A stretch of DNA of 64,000 bases from Clostridiales bacterium (GCA_015056485.1 SVGD01000002.1:1-64000), one strand, 5' to 3'; numbered from the stretch's first letter, positions 50,238 through 59,405 are shown. The notes: generated by a model not told the origin, from the letters alone. Made by a program: numbers and translations.

Positions 50238-51824
50238 ATGAATAATACAAAAGGATATGTAAGCTTTATTTTACACGCTCATCTTCCATTTATACATCAC
50301 CCAGAAAGTGAAGATTATTTAGAAGAAGAATGGCTTTTTGAAGCTATTTCTGAGACATACATACCATTATTACAAAATTTTAAAAAACTTGAAGAGGAAA
50401 AAGTTGATTTTAAAATAACCATGACTCTTACTCCCCCTCTTCTTTCTATGCTTGATAATAAATTATTACAACGTAGATATATTAAATATTTAAAAAAACA
50501 TATTGAACTTTGTAAAAAAGAAGTTATAAGAACTAGTTACGATTCTAGATTAAATGAATTATCACATTATTATTTAGAAAGATACTCTAATGATTTACAT
50601 TTTTTCAAAGATGTTCATAATTGTAACTTAATAAATGCATTTAAATATTTCCAAGACATCGGAGTTCTTGAAATAATTACTTGTGGTGCAACACATGGTT
50701 ATTTTCCTATTCTATATGTTACTGAAGCAACTGTTAAAGCTCAAATTGCTGTTGGAGTTCAAACTTATGAAAAATACTTTGGCAGAAAACCTAGAGGAAT
50801 TTGGCTTCCTGAATGTGGTTATGTTCCGGAAGCTGACAAGTATTTAAAAGAATTTGGAATAGATTATATTATTACAGAATCTCATGGTATTTTATATGCA
50901 GACCCAACTCCTATTTATGGTACTTTTGCTCCTATTGTATCACCTAATGGAGTAATCGCTTTTGGTCGTGACATTGAAAGTTCAAAACAAGTTTGGAGTT
51001 CTGTTTGTGGATACCCTGGTGATTTTAATTATCGTGAATTTTATCGTGACATCGGTTACGATGCAGATTATGAATATATAAAACCTTATATTGCAAAAAA
51101 TGGAGTTAGAGTAAACACTGGAATTAAATATCACAGAATAACTTCTAAAGAAGGTTTTAAAGACTATTATAATTTACAATGGGCAAAAGATTCTGCTGAA
51201 AAACAATCAGGTCATTTCTTTGATTCAAGAGTTGAACAAATAAATGCACTTTCAGAAGTAATGGATACTCCTCCTCTTGTAGTGTGTCCTTATGATGCCG
51301 AACTTTATGGTCATTGGTGGTATGAAGGTCCTTATTGGCTATATATATTATTTAAAAAAATACATTATGATAAGGGTAATTTTAAATTAATTACCCCTGG
51401 CGAATATATAGACAAATATCCTTCAATGCAAGTTTGTACACCATGTATATCAAGTTGGGGAGCTAATGGTTATAGTGAAGTATGGCTTAACAATAGTAAT
51501 GATTATGCTCATAAGCATTTACATGTTGCTGGTGATAGAATGGTCGAACTTGCACATCTCTTCCCTAATGCAAAAGGATTAAAGAAAAAAGCATTAAACC
51601 AATGCGCTAGAGAATTACTTTTAGCACAAAGTAGCGACTGGCTATTCATTATAACTCATGGAACTATGGTTGATTATGCAAAAAAAAGAATCAAAATTCA
51701 TATTGGTAGATTTACAAAACTATACGAACAAATTAAATCAGATTCTATTGATGAAGAATTTTTAAAAAATATTAACAAGCAGGACTGCTTATTCCCTGAA
51801 ATCGATTACATGATTTATTTTTAA
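50238..51824 (+). CDS. GH57 family protein (1,4-alpha-glucan branching type)
   Basis: 528 residues. N-terminal catalytic barrel: FILHAHLPFIHHPE (the HxHxP signature), nucleophile region RGIWLPECGYVPEAD (Glu), acid VVCPYDAELYGHWWYEGP (Asp), then a helical domain (SSWGANGYSEVWLN and the DUF1957 end). Family members branch or cut alpha-glucans; length matches the branching enzyme class. Start ATG 50238 behind AAAGGAG. Acts with the GT4 and DUF4912 genes, inference from position. Confidence 0.9.
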   Translation: MNNTKGYVSFILHAHLPFIHHPESEDYLEEEWLFEAISETYIPLLQNFKKLEEEKVDFKITMTLTPPLLSMLDNKLLQRRYIKYLKKHIELCKKEVIRTSYDSRLNELSHYYLERYSNDLHFFKDVHNCNLINAFKYFQDIGVLEIITCGATHGYFPILYVTEATVKAQIAVGVQTYEKYFGRKPRGIWLPECGYVPEADKYLKEFGIDYIITESHGILYADPTPIYGTFAPIVSPNGVIAFGRDIESSKQVWSSVCGYPGDFNYREFYRDIGYDADYEYIKPYIAKNGVRVNTGIKYHRITSKEGFKDYYNLQWAKDSAEKQSGHFFDSRVEQINALSEVMDTPPLVVCPYDAELYGHWWYEGPYWLYILFKKIHYDKGNFKLITPGEYIDKYPSMQVCTPCISSWGANGYSEVWLNNSNDYAHKHLHVAGDRMVELAHLFPNAKGLKKKALNQCARELLLAQSSDWLFIITHGTMVDYAKKRIKIHIGRFTKLYEQIKSDSIDEEFLKNINKQDCLFPEIDYMIYF

Positions 51825-51924
51825 AATTCATACAAGTTACAAAATCTTCCTCTTTATCATAAAATATGTATATCAAATACTTTTTTGGTAGATAATATTT
51901 TTGAATAGAGAGGGGATTTTTTTT

Positions 51925-52776
51925 GTGCTTAAATCATTTTGTATAAAAACTAATAATAGTAATATTATAAATTATCTATTAGAAAGTATTAAATCATCTA
52001 AATTAGAAAATGTTTATATTTCAAATCTAGAATTTAAATTTTATAAAAATATAATCATCCATTATAAAGGATACAATATAGATTTATTTTATAAAGTTAT
52101 ATCAGAAATAATAGCTAATACTGTTTTGCTTTTTTATGAACAAAAAATAGTAAAAAATATGCTCAATACAAATTATTTCTACTTTTCAGAAATAGAACAA
52201 TATTCTATATTAAAAATCTGTATGGAAATTTTGAATTCCAAAGAAGAAGAATCTTTAACAAGAAAAGATTCTTTATATTTGTCTATATACAAATATATTT
52301 CTTCTAATAAATACATGTTGTTAGATGGATTTGTTACTTTTAGAATAAAAGAATATATAAAAATATTAGATTCAATTATAGACTTATCTGTAAATAAATT
52401 TGTTGTTGATAAAGAATATCATGAATTTATCGATTTATTAAAATTATATGTGAACTCCAAATCTTCTTCAAATAAAGAAGTTCATTTAATATATAAAAAT
52501 AAGGAATCTATTTTATTGGATGAGAATAAAAATCTAATAAATGCAGAAGACAATATTTTTGAAATAAAGTATTTATCTGATATATCATTTTCCTCAAATG
52601 ATTTTGCCTTAAGTACTTTACTCTCATTATTGCCGAAGAAAATTATAATTCATATTATTGATAATGAAGATGAATTTATAAATACATTAAAATTAATTTT
52701 TGATAAGAGAATATATATATGTACTGATTGTAAAATATGTGAGATGTATAATTATAGTAGTATAATGAAATATTAA
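51925..52776 (+). CDS. ytxC: YtxC-like sporulation-associated protein
   Basis: 283 residues starting at GTG 51925 (VLKSFCIKTNN), with GAGAGGGG 9 bases upstream. Conserved block LLDGFVTFRIKEYIKILDSIID and FVVDKEYHEFIDLLKLYV identify the YtxC family of spore-formers (role in sporulation not established in detail). AT-rich codon use typical of the host. Convergent neighbour none; TraX gene follows in the same direction about 200 bases on. Confidence 0.83.
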   Translation: MLKSFCIKTNNSNIINYLLESIKSSKLENVYISNLEFKFYKNIIIHYKGYNIDLFYKVISEIIANTVLLFYEQKIVKNMLNTNYFYFSEIEQYSILKICMEILNSKEEESLTRKDSLYLSIYKYISSNKYMLLDGFVTFRIKEYIKILDSIIDLSVNKFVVDKEYHEFIDLLKLYVNSKSSSNKEVHLIYKNKESILLDENKNLINAEDNIFEIKYLSDISFSSNDFALSTLLSLLPKKIIIHIIDNEDEFINTLKLIFDKRIYICTDCKICEMYNYSSIMKY

Positions 52777-52803
52777 ATTAGTGCATATGTCTAACAACAT
52801 TAA

Positions 52804-52912
52804 ATTTTATTATTAGCATTTAGATTTTGGCATTTGGTGATTGGATGTATATAGAAACTCTTCGCAGTTTTCACCCTATATAGCCAAATTCCAAATTCTA
52901 AATTCCAACATC
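52804..52912. repeat. Low-complexity TTTGGTGATTGG / CCAAATTCCAAATTC repeat
   Basis: Left half TTTGGCATTTGGTGATTGG, right half CCAAATTCCAAATTCTAA; words shared with 46899-46915 and 47231-47264. Confidence 0.45.
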
Positions 52913-52975
52913 TTTACAAATCTATATCAATTCCTATATAATAATCTAAAATGTAAAAAGAAAGAAGATTATTAT

Positions 52976-53641
52976 ATGAGTAGTTTTGTTTTAAAAGTAA
53001 TTGCAATAATTTCAATGTCATTTGACCATGTTGGTTATCTTATAATGGGTGGCGCATCATGGTTTAATTATATTGGTAGATTTGCCTTTCCTATTTTTGC
53101 TTTTCAAATTTCTGAAGGCTATTCACATACAAAAGATGTATATAAATATTTGTTTAGATTATTTATTTTTGCAATTATTTCTCAAATTCCTTTTATGCTT
53201 TTTCAATATTCTATGGGAATTAATTTATCTTTAAATGTTTTTTTCACATTACTATTTGGACTTTTAGCAATTTTTATTTATGATAAAATTAAATATAAAT
53301 TTTTAGGAATCTTATGCGCTATTATTTTAGGAATTGTTGCAGAACTATGCAGTTTTGACTATGGATTTTATGGGATTGCTATAATTTTTATTTTCTATTT
53401 ATTTAGAAATAATAAATTAGTTATGTGTTTAGGCTTTATTATTGCAGTTTTACTTAAAAATTTATACAGGATTTATATGTATGGATTTCATCTTTCTTAT
53501 ATATATTCTTCACTTTTTGTTATTGGTGCATTATTCTTCATTTGTCTTTATAACGGCAAAAAAGGAAGAAATATAAAATACCTTTTATATTTCTTCTATC
53601 CTGTGCATTTATTTTTGATTTATTTAATTAGTTTGATTTAA
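52976..53641 (+). CDS. TraX family membrane protein
   Basis: 221 residues from ATG 52976 (MSSFVLKVIAIISMSFDHVG), with the characteristic DHVG near the start, GRFAFPIFAFQISEGY, and about eight hydrophobic segments. TraX was named as a pilin acetylase; chromosomal homologues are acyltransferase-like membrane proteins of unclear role. Start chosen over the ORF from 52841 because of the AAAGAAAGAAG site. Converges with the phosphatase gene four bases away. Confidence 0.85.
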   Translation: MSSFVLKVIAIISMSFDHVGYLIMGGASWFNYIGRFAFPIFAFQISEGYSHTKDVYKYLFRLFIFAIISQIPFMLFQYSMGINLSLNVFFTLLFGLLAIFIYDKIKYKFLGILCAIILGIVAELCSFDYGFYGIAIIFIFYLFRNNKLVMCLGFIIAVLLKNLYRIYMYGFHLSYIYSSLFVIGALFFICLYNGKKGRNIKYLLYFFYPVHLFLIYLISLI

Positions 53642-53645
53642 AATA

Positions 53646-54182
53646 TTATTCTAATTCAAACTCATGTATCTCACAATTATCATGTTCATATTTTTTTATA
53701 ATTCCATCTTCTGGAATACCTTTAAAATAACAACTTATTGCTTTACTAGTTCCCCCATGAGTAACTAACAATATCGTTTTATCTTTATATTTATTTTTTA
53801 ATTCATCTAATAAATCATATACTCTATCTAAAACATTCTTTACAGTTTCTGCATCTTTATAATCTTGTTTAGGATTTAAATTCCACCAATCCTCTTCATC
53901 TATCTTTTCTATTAGTTGTTTAGTAAATATACCTGCATCTCTTTCTAATAATCTATTATCAAAAATTATATCTTTACTTTTAATATTCAATAAATTTGCT
54001 GTATGTTTAGTTCTAGTTAATGGAGATGATATTATAAAATCATAATCTACATTTTCTAGTTTTTTTCCAACTTGTTTAGCTTGTATTATTCCTGTTTCAT
54101 TTAAATCGTCATCATTTAACGAATTTATTTTATTTTCTAAATTAACATCTGTTTGACCATGTCTAATAACATATATTTTCAT
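53646..54182 (-). CDS. Histidine phosphatase family protein
   Basis: 178 residues from ATG 54182 (MKIYVIRHGQTDVN), the phosphohistidine motif RHG at residue 7. Second arginine in SPLTRTKHTA, proton-donor Glu in LLERDAGIF, second His in LLVTHGGTSKAI: the full active site of the phosphoglycerate mutase superfamily. Phosphatase against small metabolites is likely. Start has AAAGGAGTTTTAT upstream; the longer frame to 54242 has none. Terminator-like stem at 54226-54257 lies upstream. Confidence 0.9.
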   Translation of the reverse strand: MKIYVIRHGQTDVNLENKINSLNDDDLNETGIIQAKQVGKKLENVDYDFIISSPLTRTKHTANLLNIKSKDIIFDNRLLERDAGIFTKQLIEKIDEEDWWNLNPKQDYKDAETVKNVLDRVYDLLDELKNKYKDKTILLVTHGGTSKAISCYFKGIPEDGIIKKYEHDNCEIHEFELE

Positions 54183-54225
54183 ATAAAACTCCTTTTTTAA
54201 CTTTTTCAAAATTATAATATCATAA

Positions 54226-54257
54226 AAGCAGATAATTAACAATTAATTATCTGCTTT
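54226..54257 (-). terminator. Terminator of the gpr unit
   Basis: AAAGCAGATAATTA / TAATTATCTGCTTT hairpin with T tail, between gpr and the phosphatase gene. Confidence 0.75.
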
Positions 54258-54313
54258 ATGAATAATATTTAATTATAGTATAGAATTTCATACTTAAAAC
54301 ATTTTTATTTTTT

Positions 54314-54338
54314 GCGGGCGATTAAAATTGTCACTACA
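54314..54338. repeat. Short REP-like element (GCGGGCGATTAAAATTGTC)
   Basis: Degenerate copy ending CACTACA. Confidence 0.4.
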
Positions 54339-54367
54339 TTTTTATAATATTATCATTATTATTTTAT

Positions 54368-54395
54368 CGGGTCGCCGTGGGCGACGACCCCTACA
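54368..54395. repeat. REP-like palindrome (GGGTCGCCGTGGGCGACGACCC)
   Basis: Identical core to 35630-35657; CCCCTACA end. Confidence 0.7.
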
Positions 54396-54413
54396 TTATT
54401 TTGATTTACTACA

Positions 54414-54435
54414 AACGATTAAAATCGTGCCTACA
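54414..54435. repeat. Short REP-like palindrome (ACGATTAAAATCGTGCC)
   Basis: ACGATT / AATCGT arms, end CCTACA. Confidence 0.45.
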
Positions 54436-54450
54436 ATGTTTTATATTAAT

Positions 54451-55395
54451 TTATACTGCAAAGTTTATTCCTCTTGCTATTACTGATGACATATTTTCTA
54501 TTAAATCATCTATTTCTTTTGGTGTTACTATTAAATTATAATTATTAGGAGAAAGTACTTCTCTTATCATTTCGTATTTATCATTTCCTGTAAGTTCATT
54601 TAATATATTATATAGTTTTTCTCCTTCATTATTCTCTTTTACTTTTTCTATAAACATATCTAAACTATCAGTTGCTATTGTTGCTGCGTCTACCACCATT
54701 GGCACCCCTATTGCAACTACAGGAATTCCTAAACTTTCTTGGCTAATTTCATTTCTAACATTGCCTACTCCTGCGCCTGGTACAATCCCTGTATCTGCTA
54801 TTTGGATTGTACTACTAATTCTTTCAATACTTTTTGACGCTAAACTATCTATTACTATTACCAATTTTGGTTTTATATTGTTTACTATTCCTTTTAAAAT
54901 CTCTACTGTTTCAATTCCTGTTGTACCTAAAACACCTGGAGAAATAGCACTTACTGGTCTTGTATTCTCATCTAAATATTGTGGTGCATAATTTAACAAA
55001 TGTCTTGTTACATCTATATCTTGTATAACTTTTGGTCCTAAAGAGTCCGGTGTTACATACACATTTCCTAGTCCAACAACTAAAATATCTTCTTTGCTTT
55101 GAATATGTTTGTTGAATAAATTTTTCAATTCTTCAGTAACTACTTCAGATGCTTTTTGTATATCGTCATCTGTCGCAATTTTCAAGTTTTTCACATCTAT
55201 TGTTGTATAAATTCCTCTTGGTTTTCCTAAAGCATTTTCTCCTTGTTCATCTAATATTTTTACTTTATATATCTTTACGTTTTCATTTATAACTTTTTCC
55301 TCTGTTTCTATTCCCGGAACTTCATCATCAATTTTATTTGCCTTTTTAAAAATATCTCTTCTTTCATCTGCTAAATCTGTATTAAAATTTATCAT
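54451..55395 (-). CDS. gpr: Germination protease (GPR endopeptidase)
   Basis: 314 residues, degrades small acid-soluble spore proteins at germination; a marker of true endospore formation. Typical prodomain start (NFNTDLADERRDIFKKANKI), the catalytic core with VVGLGNVYVTPDSLGPKV, ISPGVLGTTGIETVEIL, VIDSLASKS and the C-terminal VTPKEIDDLIENMS. Start ATG 55395; its Shine-Dalgarno (AAAGGGTGAT) is inside a hairpin (55396-55438). 55448 lies upstream in the same direction. Confidence 0.95.
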   Translation of the reverse strand: MINFNTDLADERRDIFKKANKIDDEVPGIETEEKVINENVKIYKVKILDEQGENALGKPRGIYTTIDVKNLKIATDDDIQKASEVVTEELKNLFNKHIQSKEDILVVGLGNVYVTPDSLGPKVIQDIDVTRHLLNYAPQYLDENTRPVSAISPGVLGTTGIETVEILKGIVNNIKPKLVIVIDSLASKSIERISSTIQIADTGIVPGAGVGNVRNEISQESLGIPVVAIGVPMVVDAATIATDSLDMFIEKVKENNEGEKLYNILNELTGNDKYEMIREVLSPNNYNLIVTPKEIDDLIENMSSVIARGINFAV

Positions 55396-55438
55396 AAAAA
55401 ATCACCCTTTTACTATTTTTAGTAAAAAAGTGATTTTT
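55396..55438 (-). promoter_or_regulatory. Hairpin covering the gpr ribosome site
   Basis: AAAAATCACTTTTTTACT / AGTAAAAGGGTGATTTTT stem on the minus strand. The 3' arm holds AAAGGGTGA, the gpr Shine-Dalgarno, so translation may be limited until the stem opens. It also lies right after the 55448 gene's stop. Confidence 0.6.
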
Positions 55439-55447
55439 ATACTTGTT

Positions 55448-55825
55448 TTAATCTATAACATTATCTTCAAGTGCGTTTTTTTGTTGATTTTCTTTAGAAC
55501 CCGCAACTCTTGCAACTATCTTTGCTTGTCCATTTTTTATTTTGCTTAAATCCTCTGGTTTTAATTCCCAAGGTTTAGTTTCTGATTTACTATTATTTTC
55601 TTCTCTTTGTTCCTTCTCTTTAGCCTTTTCAGCTTCAGCTATTGCTTTATATATTGCATCTAACTTAGGTTGTAGCGCTTGTTCAATATTTAACTGAATC
55701 CCTTCCATTATATTCTGAGTATTTTCTCCTTTTTGTAAATCATTATATATATCCATCATATTGCCTATTACATATTCTAAAAATTTTTTATCCTCTAATA
55801 ATTTTTCATAATCTTTATCTGACAT
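55448..55825 (-). CDS. Small charged protein of unknown function, upstream of gpr
   Basis: 125 residues from ATG 55825 (MSDKDYEKLLEDKKFLEY; GGAGGGATGCAAT upstream). N-terminal helix region, then a Lys/Glu-rich coiled stretch (KAIAEAEKAKEKEQREEN) and a Lys-Asn-Gln tail with IVARVAGSKEN. No signal or membrane segment. Just ahead of gpr in the same direction, so a spore-related role is possible but unsupported by family evidence. Confidence 0.7.
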   Translation of the reverse strand: MSDKDYEKLLEDKKFLEYVIGNMMDIYNDLQKGENTQNIMEGIQLNIEQALQPKLDAIYKAIAEAEKAKEKEQREENNSKSETKPWELKPEDLSKIKNGQAKIVARVAGSKENQQKNALEDNVID

Positions 55826-55992
55826 ATTGCATCCCTCCAACACTCTTTTGTTTTAATAACTTATGTTAATTATAACACATTTAGAAAAATTATGCAAATT
55901 ATGTATTTTTGTTTATAAATTTATTGTTTCAATATTGTAAAAAATATACATCAATGATAATATTAACTAAATTTATTAAAAAGGAGATTGTA

Positions 55993-56571
55993 ATGTTAAA
56001 ATTTATTAAACTTCTATTATTAAGTATTTCTATTATATTACTATTTACAACAATTTCACTAGGAACTTTTACACCTGATTCTGTTAATGCATCTTCCGAC
56101 TCCGATGAATTTCAACCAATTTCTATAATAGATTCTATATTAGATGAATATGGAAATAATGTAGATGATGATGTTGTTAAATATGAAGATAATTATGATG
56201 CTGAAGATGATAATGAAGAAACAAGCTCAGGATTAACACATGATTCTCTTAGACCATATGATGATACTGAAGATGATACCGAGGAAATAAGCTCTTCATA
56301 TAAACCTTATCCTGTTAAAACACATGATGATTCATCTGTTGATGAAATATCAACAATGTCATTAAAAATTACTAGTTTAATTCAAACTATAGGAGTTGCT
56401 GTTTCAATATTCATTCTTTTACCTATATGCCTTATTTTAGGAATTATATATATGGTAAAAAGTAAATCAAGCAAAGCTAAATTCATAGGATTTATTATAA
56501 TTTCCATACCTATTCTCCTATTTATAATCAGTTATATGATACCATTCTTTTATGAACTAGCAAATATGTAA
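55993..56571 (+). CDS. Membrane protein with acidic Asp/Glu linker, unknown
   Basis: 192 residues from ATG 55993 (MLKFIKLLLLSISIILLF; AAAGGAGATTGTA upstream). Signal-like hydrophobic N-terminus, a long acidic low-complexity region with Asp/Glu/Ser (EEISSSYKPYPVKTHDD), then two C-terminal membrane segments (VAVSIFILLPICLILGIIY and FIGFIIISIPILLFIISY). Similar layout to the 26328 gene product but not clearly homologous. A terminator hairpin follows at 56576-56615. Function unknown. Confidence 0.7.
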   Translation: MLKFIKLLLLSISIILLFTTISLGTFTPDSVNASSDSDEFQPISIIDSILDEYGNNVDDDVVKYEDNYDAEDDNEETSSGLTHDSLRPYDDTEDDTEEISSSYKPYPVKTHDDSSVDEISTMSLKITSLIQTIGVAVSIFILLPICLILGIIYMVKSKSSKAKFIGFIIISIPILLFIISYMIPFFYELANM

Positions 56572-56575
56572 ATTA

Positions 56576-56615
56576 TTAAGGGAGAACCTTATTATACAAA
56601 CATGGCTCTCCCTTA
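56576..56615 (+). terminator. Terminator of the 55993 gene
   Basis: TTAAGGGAGA / TCTCCCTTAA stem, longer loop; A/T-rich tail also serves the convergent 56620 gene. Confidence 0.65.
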
Positions 56616-56619
56616 AGTA

Positions 56620-56880
56620 TTATTTCAAATAATTTTTTTCTATATCTTTTGCTAATTCAAATCTGTATTTTTGTCCTGTAATATTATCTGGTCTATTAAT
56701 ATCAATTTCCTCTAAAAACATTTTCTCAGGTCTTACCCATATTTTAGAATCTTCTCTATCATAAATTGGTTTATATATAACCATTCTTTCTTTGTTTTCA
56801 GAGTCTAATGCTATATCTTCTATATAATAATAATTACCTTTAAAATGTCTATAAACTTTCCCTATTTTTACCTCGTTCAT
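56620..56880 (-). CDS. DUF1653 domain protein
   Basis: 86 residues: GKVYRHFKGNYYYIEDIALD then YKPIYDREDSKIWVRPEKMF, the two conserved blocks of the family (RHFKG..Y and WVRP..MF). The function of the family is unknown. Start ATG 56880 behind AGGAGTAATAAT. Convergent with the 55993 gene; divergent from the 56967 gene. Confidence 0.85.
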   Translation of the reverse strand: MNEVKIGKVYRHFKGNYYYIEDIALDSENKERMVIYKPIYDREDSKIWVRPEKMFLEEIDINRPDNITGQKYRFELAKDIEKNYLK

Positions 56881-56900
56881 ATTATTACTCCTTTCTTTTT

Positions 56901-56929
56901 TTGTTTTTTATTAAAATTTATGATATAAT
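56901..56929 (+). promoter_or_regulatory. Promoter of the 56967 gene
   Basis: TTGTTT (56901-56906), 17-base spacer, TGA-TATAAT (56924-56929). Confidence 0.65.
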
Positions 56930-56966
56930 TTATATAATCACATTACCTAATAAGGGAGGTGAAAAC

Positions 56967-57284
56967 ATGCCAGAATTAGGTTCAAAACGGTCAGTTAGAA
57001 TCCCTAAAGGGCTTCACGATGATTGGAAGCAAACTGATTTGTATATCAGTTTTTGTGGAAACACAATCTGCTTAACAACGGAAGAGAAATTTCCGGAAGG
57101 ATTTAATCTTATTGGCACTTCGTATTTAGATTCGAAAATGCTTATATCTCTTCCTGTTGAATCCTTATCGATACTGGGAGTAAAAGGGTATGGTGATGTT
57201 GTGGTTGTTTTTAAAAAGGCTGATGACGATACCACTCTTTATATCCAGAATCCAAGCATTGGCATGGGTAGCGGGAGAACTTGA
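56967..57284 (+). CDS. Small protein of unknown function, lone gene
   Basis: 105 residues from ATG 56967 (MPELGSKRSVRIPKG), AAGGGAGGTGAAAAC upstream. Beta-rich, with VRIPKGLHDDWKQTDL at the start that loosely recalls SpoVT/AbrB-type swapped hairpins (weak). Codon 8 is CGG (56988-56990), read as sense. Own promoter and terminator, codon use richer in GC than recG next to it. Convergent with recG. Not assigned to a family. Confidence 0.68.
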   Translation: MPELGSKRSVRIPKGLHDDWKQTDLYISFCGNTICLTTEEKFPEGFNLIGTSYLDSKMLISLPVESLSILGVKGYGDVVVVFKKADDDTTLYIQNPSIGMGSGRT

Positions 57285-57298
57285 TTCTCTCGCTATTT
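57258..57298 (+). terminator. Terminator of the 56967 gene
   Basis: AGCGGGAGAA / TTCTCTCGCT hairpin overlapping the stop codon, then TATTTTTTT. Confidence 0.9.
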
Positions 57299-57300
57299 TT

Positions 57301-59350
57301 TTAAATTTCTATTCTATTTTCAAATTTTTTCTCAATTTGTTTTCTTAATCTAATATTTTTTTCTTTGCACAGATTTGAATCTTCTTGCATTATTTCTATT
57401 GCTACACTTTGTACTGATTTTAGCATTTCTATATCTTCAAATAAATTTGCTATTTTAAATTCTGGAAGTCCGGTGTTGTTTTGTTCCAAAAAACTCACCT
57501 GAACCTCTTAATTCTAAGTCTTTTTCAGAAATTACAAATCCGTCATTCGTACTTGTCATTACTTTCATTCTCTCTTTAGTGTTTTTACCTTTTCCTTCGT
57601 ACTTTAATATACAATAAGATTTATATTCTCCTCTACCAACTCTTCCTCTTAATTGATGAAGTGTTGCTAATCCAAACCTTTCAGCATTTTCAACTACCAT
57701 AATATTACTATTAGGAACATCTACTCCAACTTCAATTACTGTTGTAGATATTAGTACTTGAATTTCTCCATTTTTGAATTTTTCCATTATAGAATCTTTT
57801 TCTTTTGGCTTCATTTTTCCATGTAAATATTCTACTTTATATTCTTTAAATACATTTTTATATTTTTCATAAACCTCTAAAACAGCTTTTGCTTCAATTT
57901 CTTCTGTTTCTTCTACTAATGGACATACAATATAGCATTGTCTTCCTTCTTCTAGATGTTTTTTTATAAATATATTTATTCTTTCTTCTATATCCTTGGT
58001 TACTGCATATGTATCTATTTTCTTTCTGTTTGGCGGAAGTTCATCTATAATTGAAATATCTAAATCTCCATATAATATAAGTGCTAAAGTTCTTGGAATA
58101 GGTGTTGCTGTCATAACTAAAACATCAGGATTTTCTCCTTTACTATTTATTTTACTTCTTTGTTTTACTCCAAACCTGTGTTGTTCGTCAGTAATAACTA
58201 ATCCTAAATTTTTAAATATAACACTTTCTTCTAATAAAGCATGTGTTCCAATAATTATATTTGTTTTTCCTGTTTGTAAATTTTCTAATATATGTTCTTT
58301 TTCCTTTTTCTTTAATCCACTTACTAAAAGTTCACATTTTATATTAAATTTGTTTAGCATTTTTTTATAATTTTCTAAATGTTGTCTAGCAAGTATTGCT
58401 GTTGGAGCCATTACTGCAACTTGATAACCTGATTTAACTGCTTTATATGCAGCTGTGATTGATATAACTGTTTTTCCGAGAACCAACATCTCCTTGTAGT
58501 AATCGATTCATTGGTTTATTCGATTCCATGTCTTTATCAATTTCTTCTAATACTCTTAATTGTGCATTTGTTAGTTTAAATGGTAATTCATTTATTACAT
58601 CTGACATTTTTATTTTTTTATCAAAAATTATTCCATTCTTATCTTCACTATATTTATTTTTTATATTTAATAATGCTAATTGCATAACTAATAATTCTTC
58701 GAAAACTAGCCTTTTTCTTGCTTTATTATAACTTTCAAAATCCTCTGGAAAATGAATTTGCTTTATTGCTGTATTTAATTCTTCAACACTATACTTTTCT
58801 AATATATATTGTGGTAAAGTTTCTTCAAAATCACTTTCAATTTCTTTTAGTCCATTTTCTATTATTTGTCTTATTACATTTTGTGATAATTCATAAGTTA
58901 ATGGATATATTGGTATAATTTTACCAGTATTTTTGCTTGTTGCTTCACTATCAAAGACTGGAGAATTCATTTCAATATAACCTATTCGTGTTTTTGCTTT
59001 TCCATAAAACTTATATTTTTCACCAATTATAAATTTATTTTTTAAATACCTCTGATTAAACCATGTTATTTGTGCTGTCCCTGTGTCATCTACAACCCTT
59101 AGTTTATATATTGTCATATTTTTTCTTATTCTTGCTTCAGACATTCTTGATGTACATACCGCTTCAATTAAAACTTCTTCTCCATCTACAACATCTGCTA
59201 TATTTTTAGGTTTTCCCCTGTCTTCATATGTTCTTGGAAAATAATAGCATAAATCTTCTAGTGTAAATATTCCGAACTTTGTTTAATAAAGTAGCTCTTG
59301 CAGGTCCGCACTCCTTTTATATACTTTACATCTTTTTTTAAATCTAACAT
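57301..59350 (-). CDS. recG: ATP-dependent DNA helicase RecG, four +1 shifts at CGG
   Basis: Branch-migration helicase for stalled forks. Begins ATG 59350 (MLDLKKDVKYIKGV). Four in-frame CGG codons at 59306-59308, 59272-59274, 58476-58478 and 57470-57472 each break the frame; skipping one C each time gives GV|GPARATLLNKV|GIFTLEDL, then Walker A GDVGS|GKTVISI, then GTKQH|GLPEF. With the four skips the gene is exactly 681 residues, the family length, and has the wedge OB fold, DEQH box (VITDEQHRFG) and motif VI (QLRGRVGRGE). Preceding codons GTG, GTT, TCT, CAC; following codon GGA at all four. Without skipping no functional helicase can be made. Confidence 0.9.
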
Positions 59351-59376
59351 CTATTACTCCTTTGTTAATTTTTAAT

Positions 59377-59405
59377 TTGACATATTCGAAAATTTGTTTT
59401 ATAAT
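59377..59405 (+). promoter_or_regulatory. Promoter of the antitoxin RNA
   Basis: TTGACA (59377-59382), 17-base spacer, TATAAT (59400-59405), perfect consensus, directed into the toxin's 3' end. Confidence 0.85.

Noticed and set aside
57301-59350. Treating recG, recD2, ktrB, the HD gene and the epimerase as ordinary pseudogenes or random sequencing errors
   Set aside because: All nine breaks have the same base (C), same codon (CGG), same phase and a conserved glycine after it; random errors or decay would not be so uniform. Systematic error remains possible and is stated in the findings.
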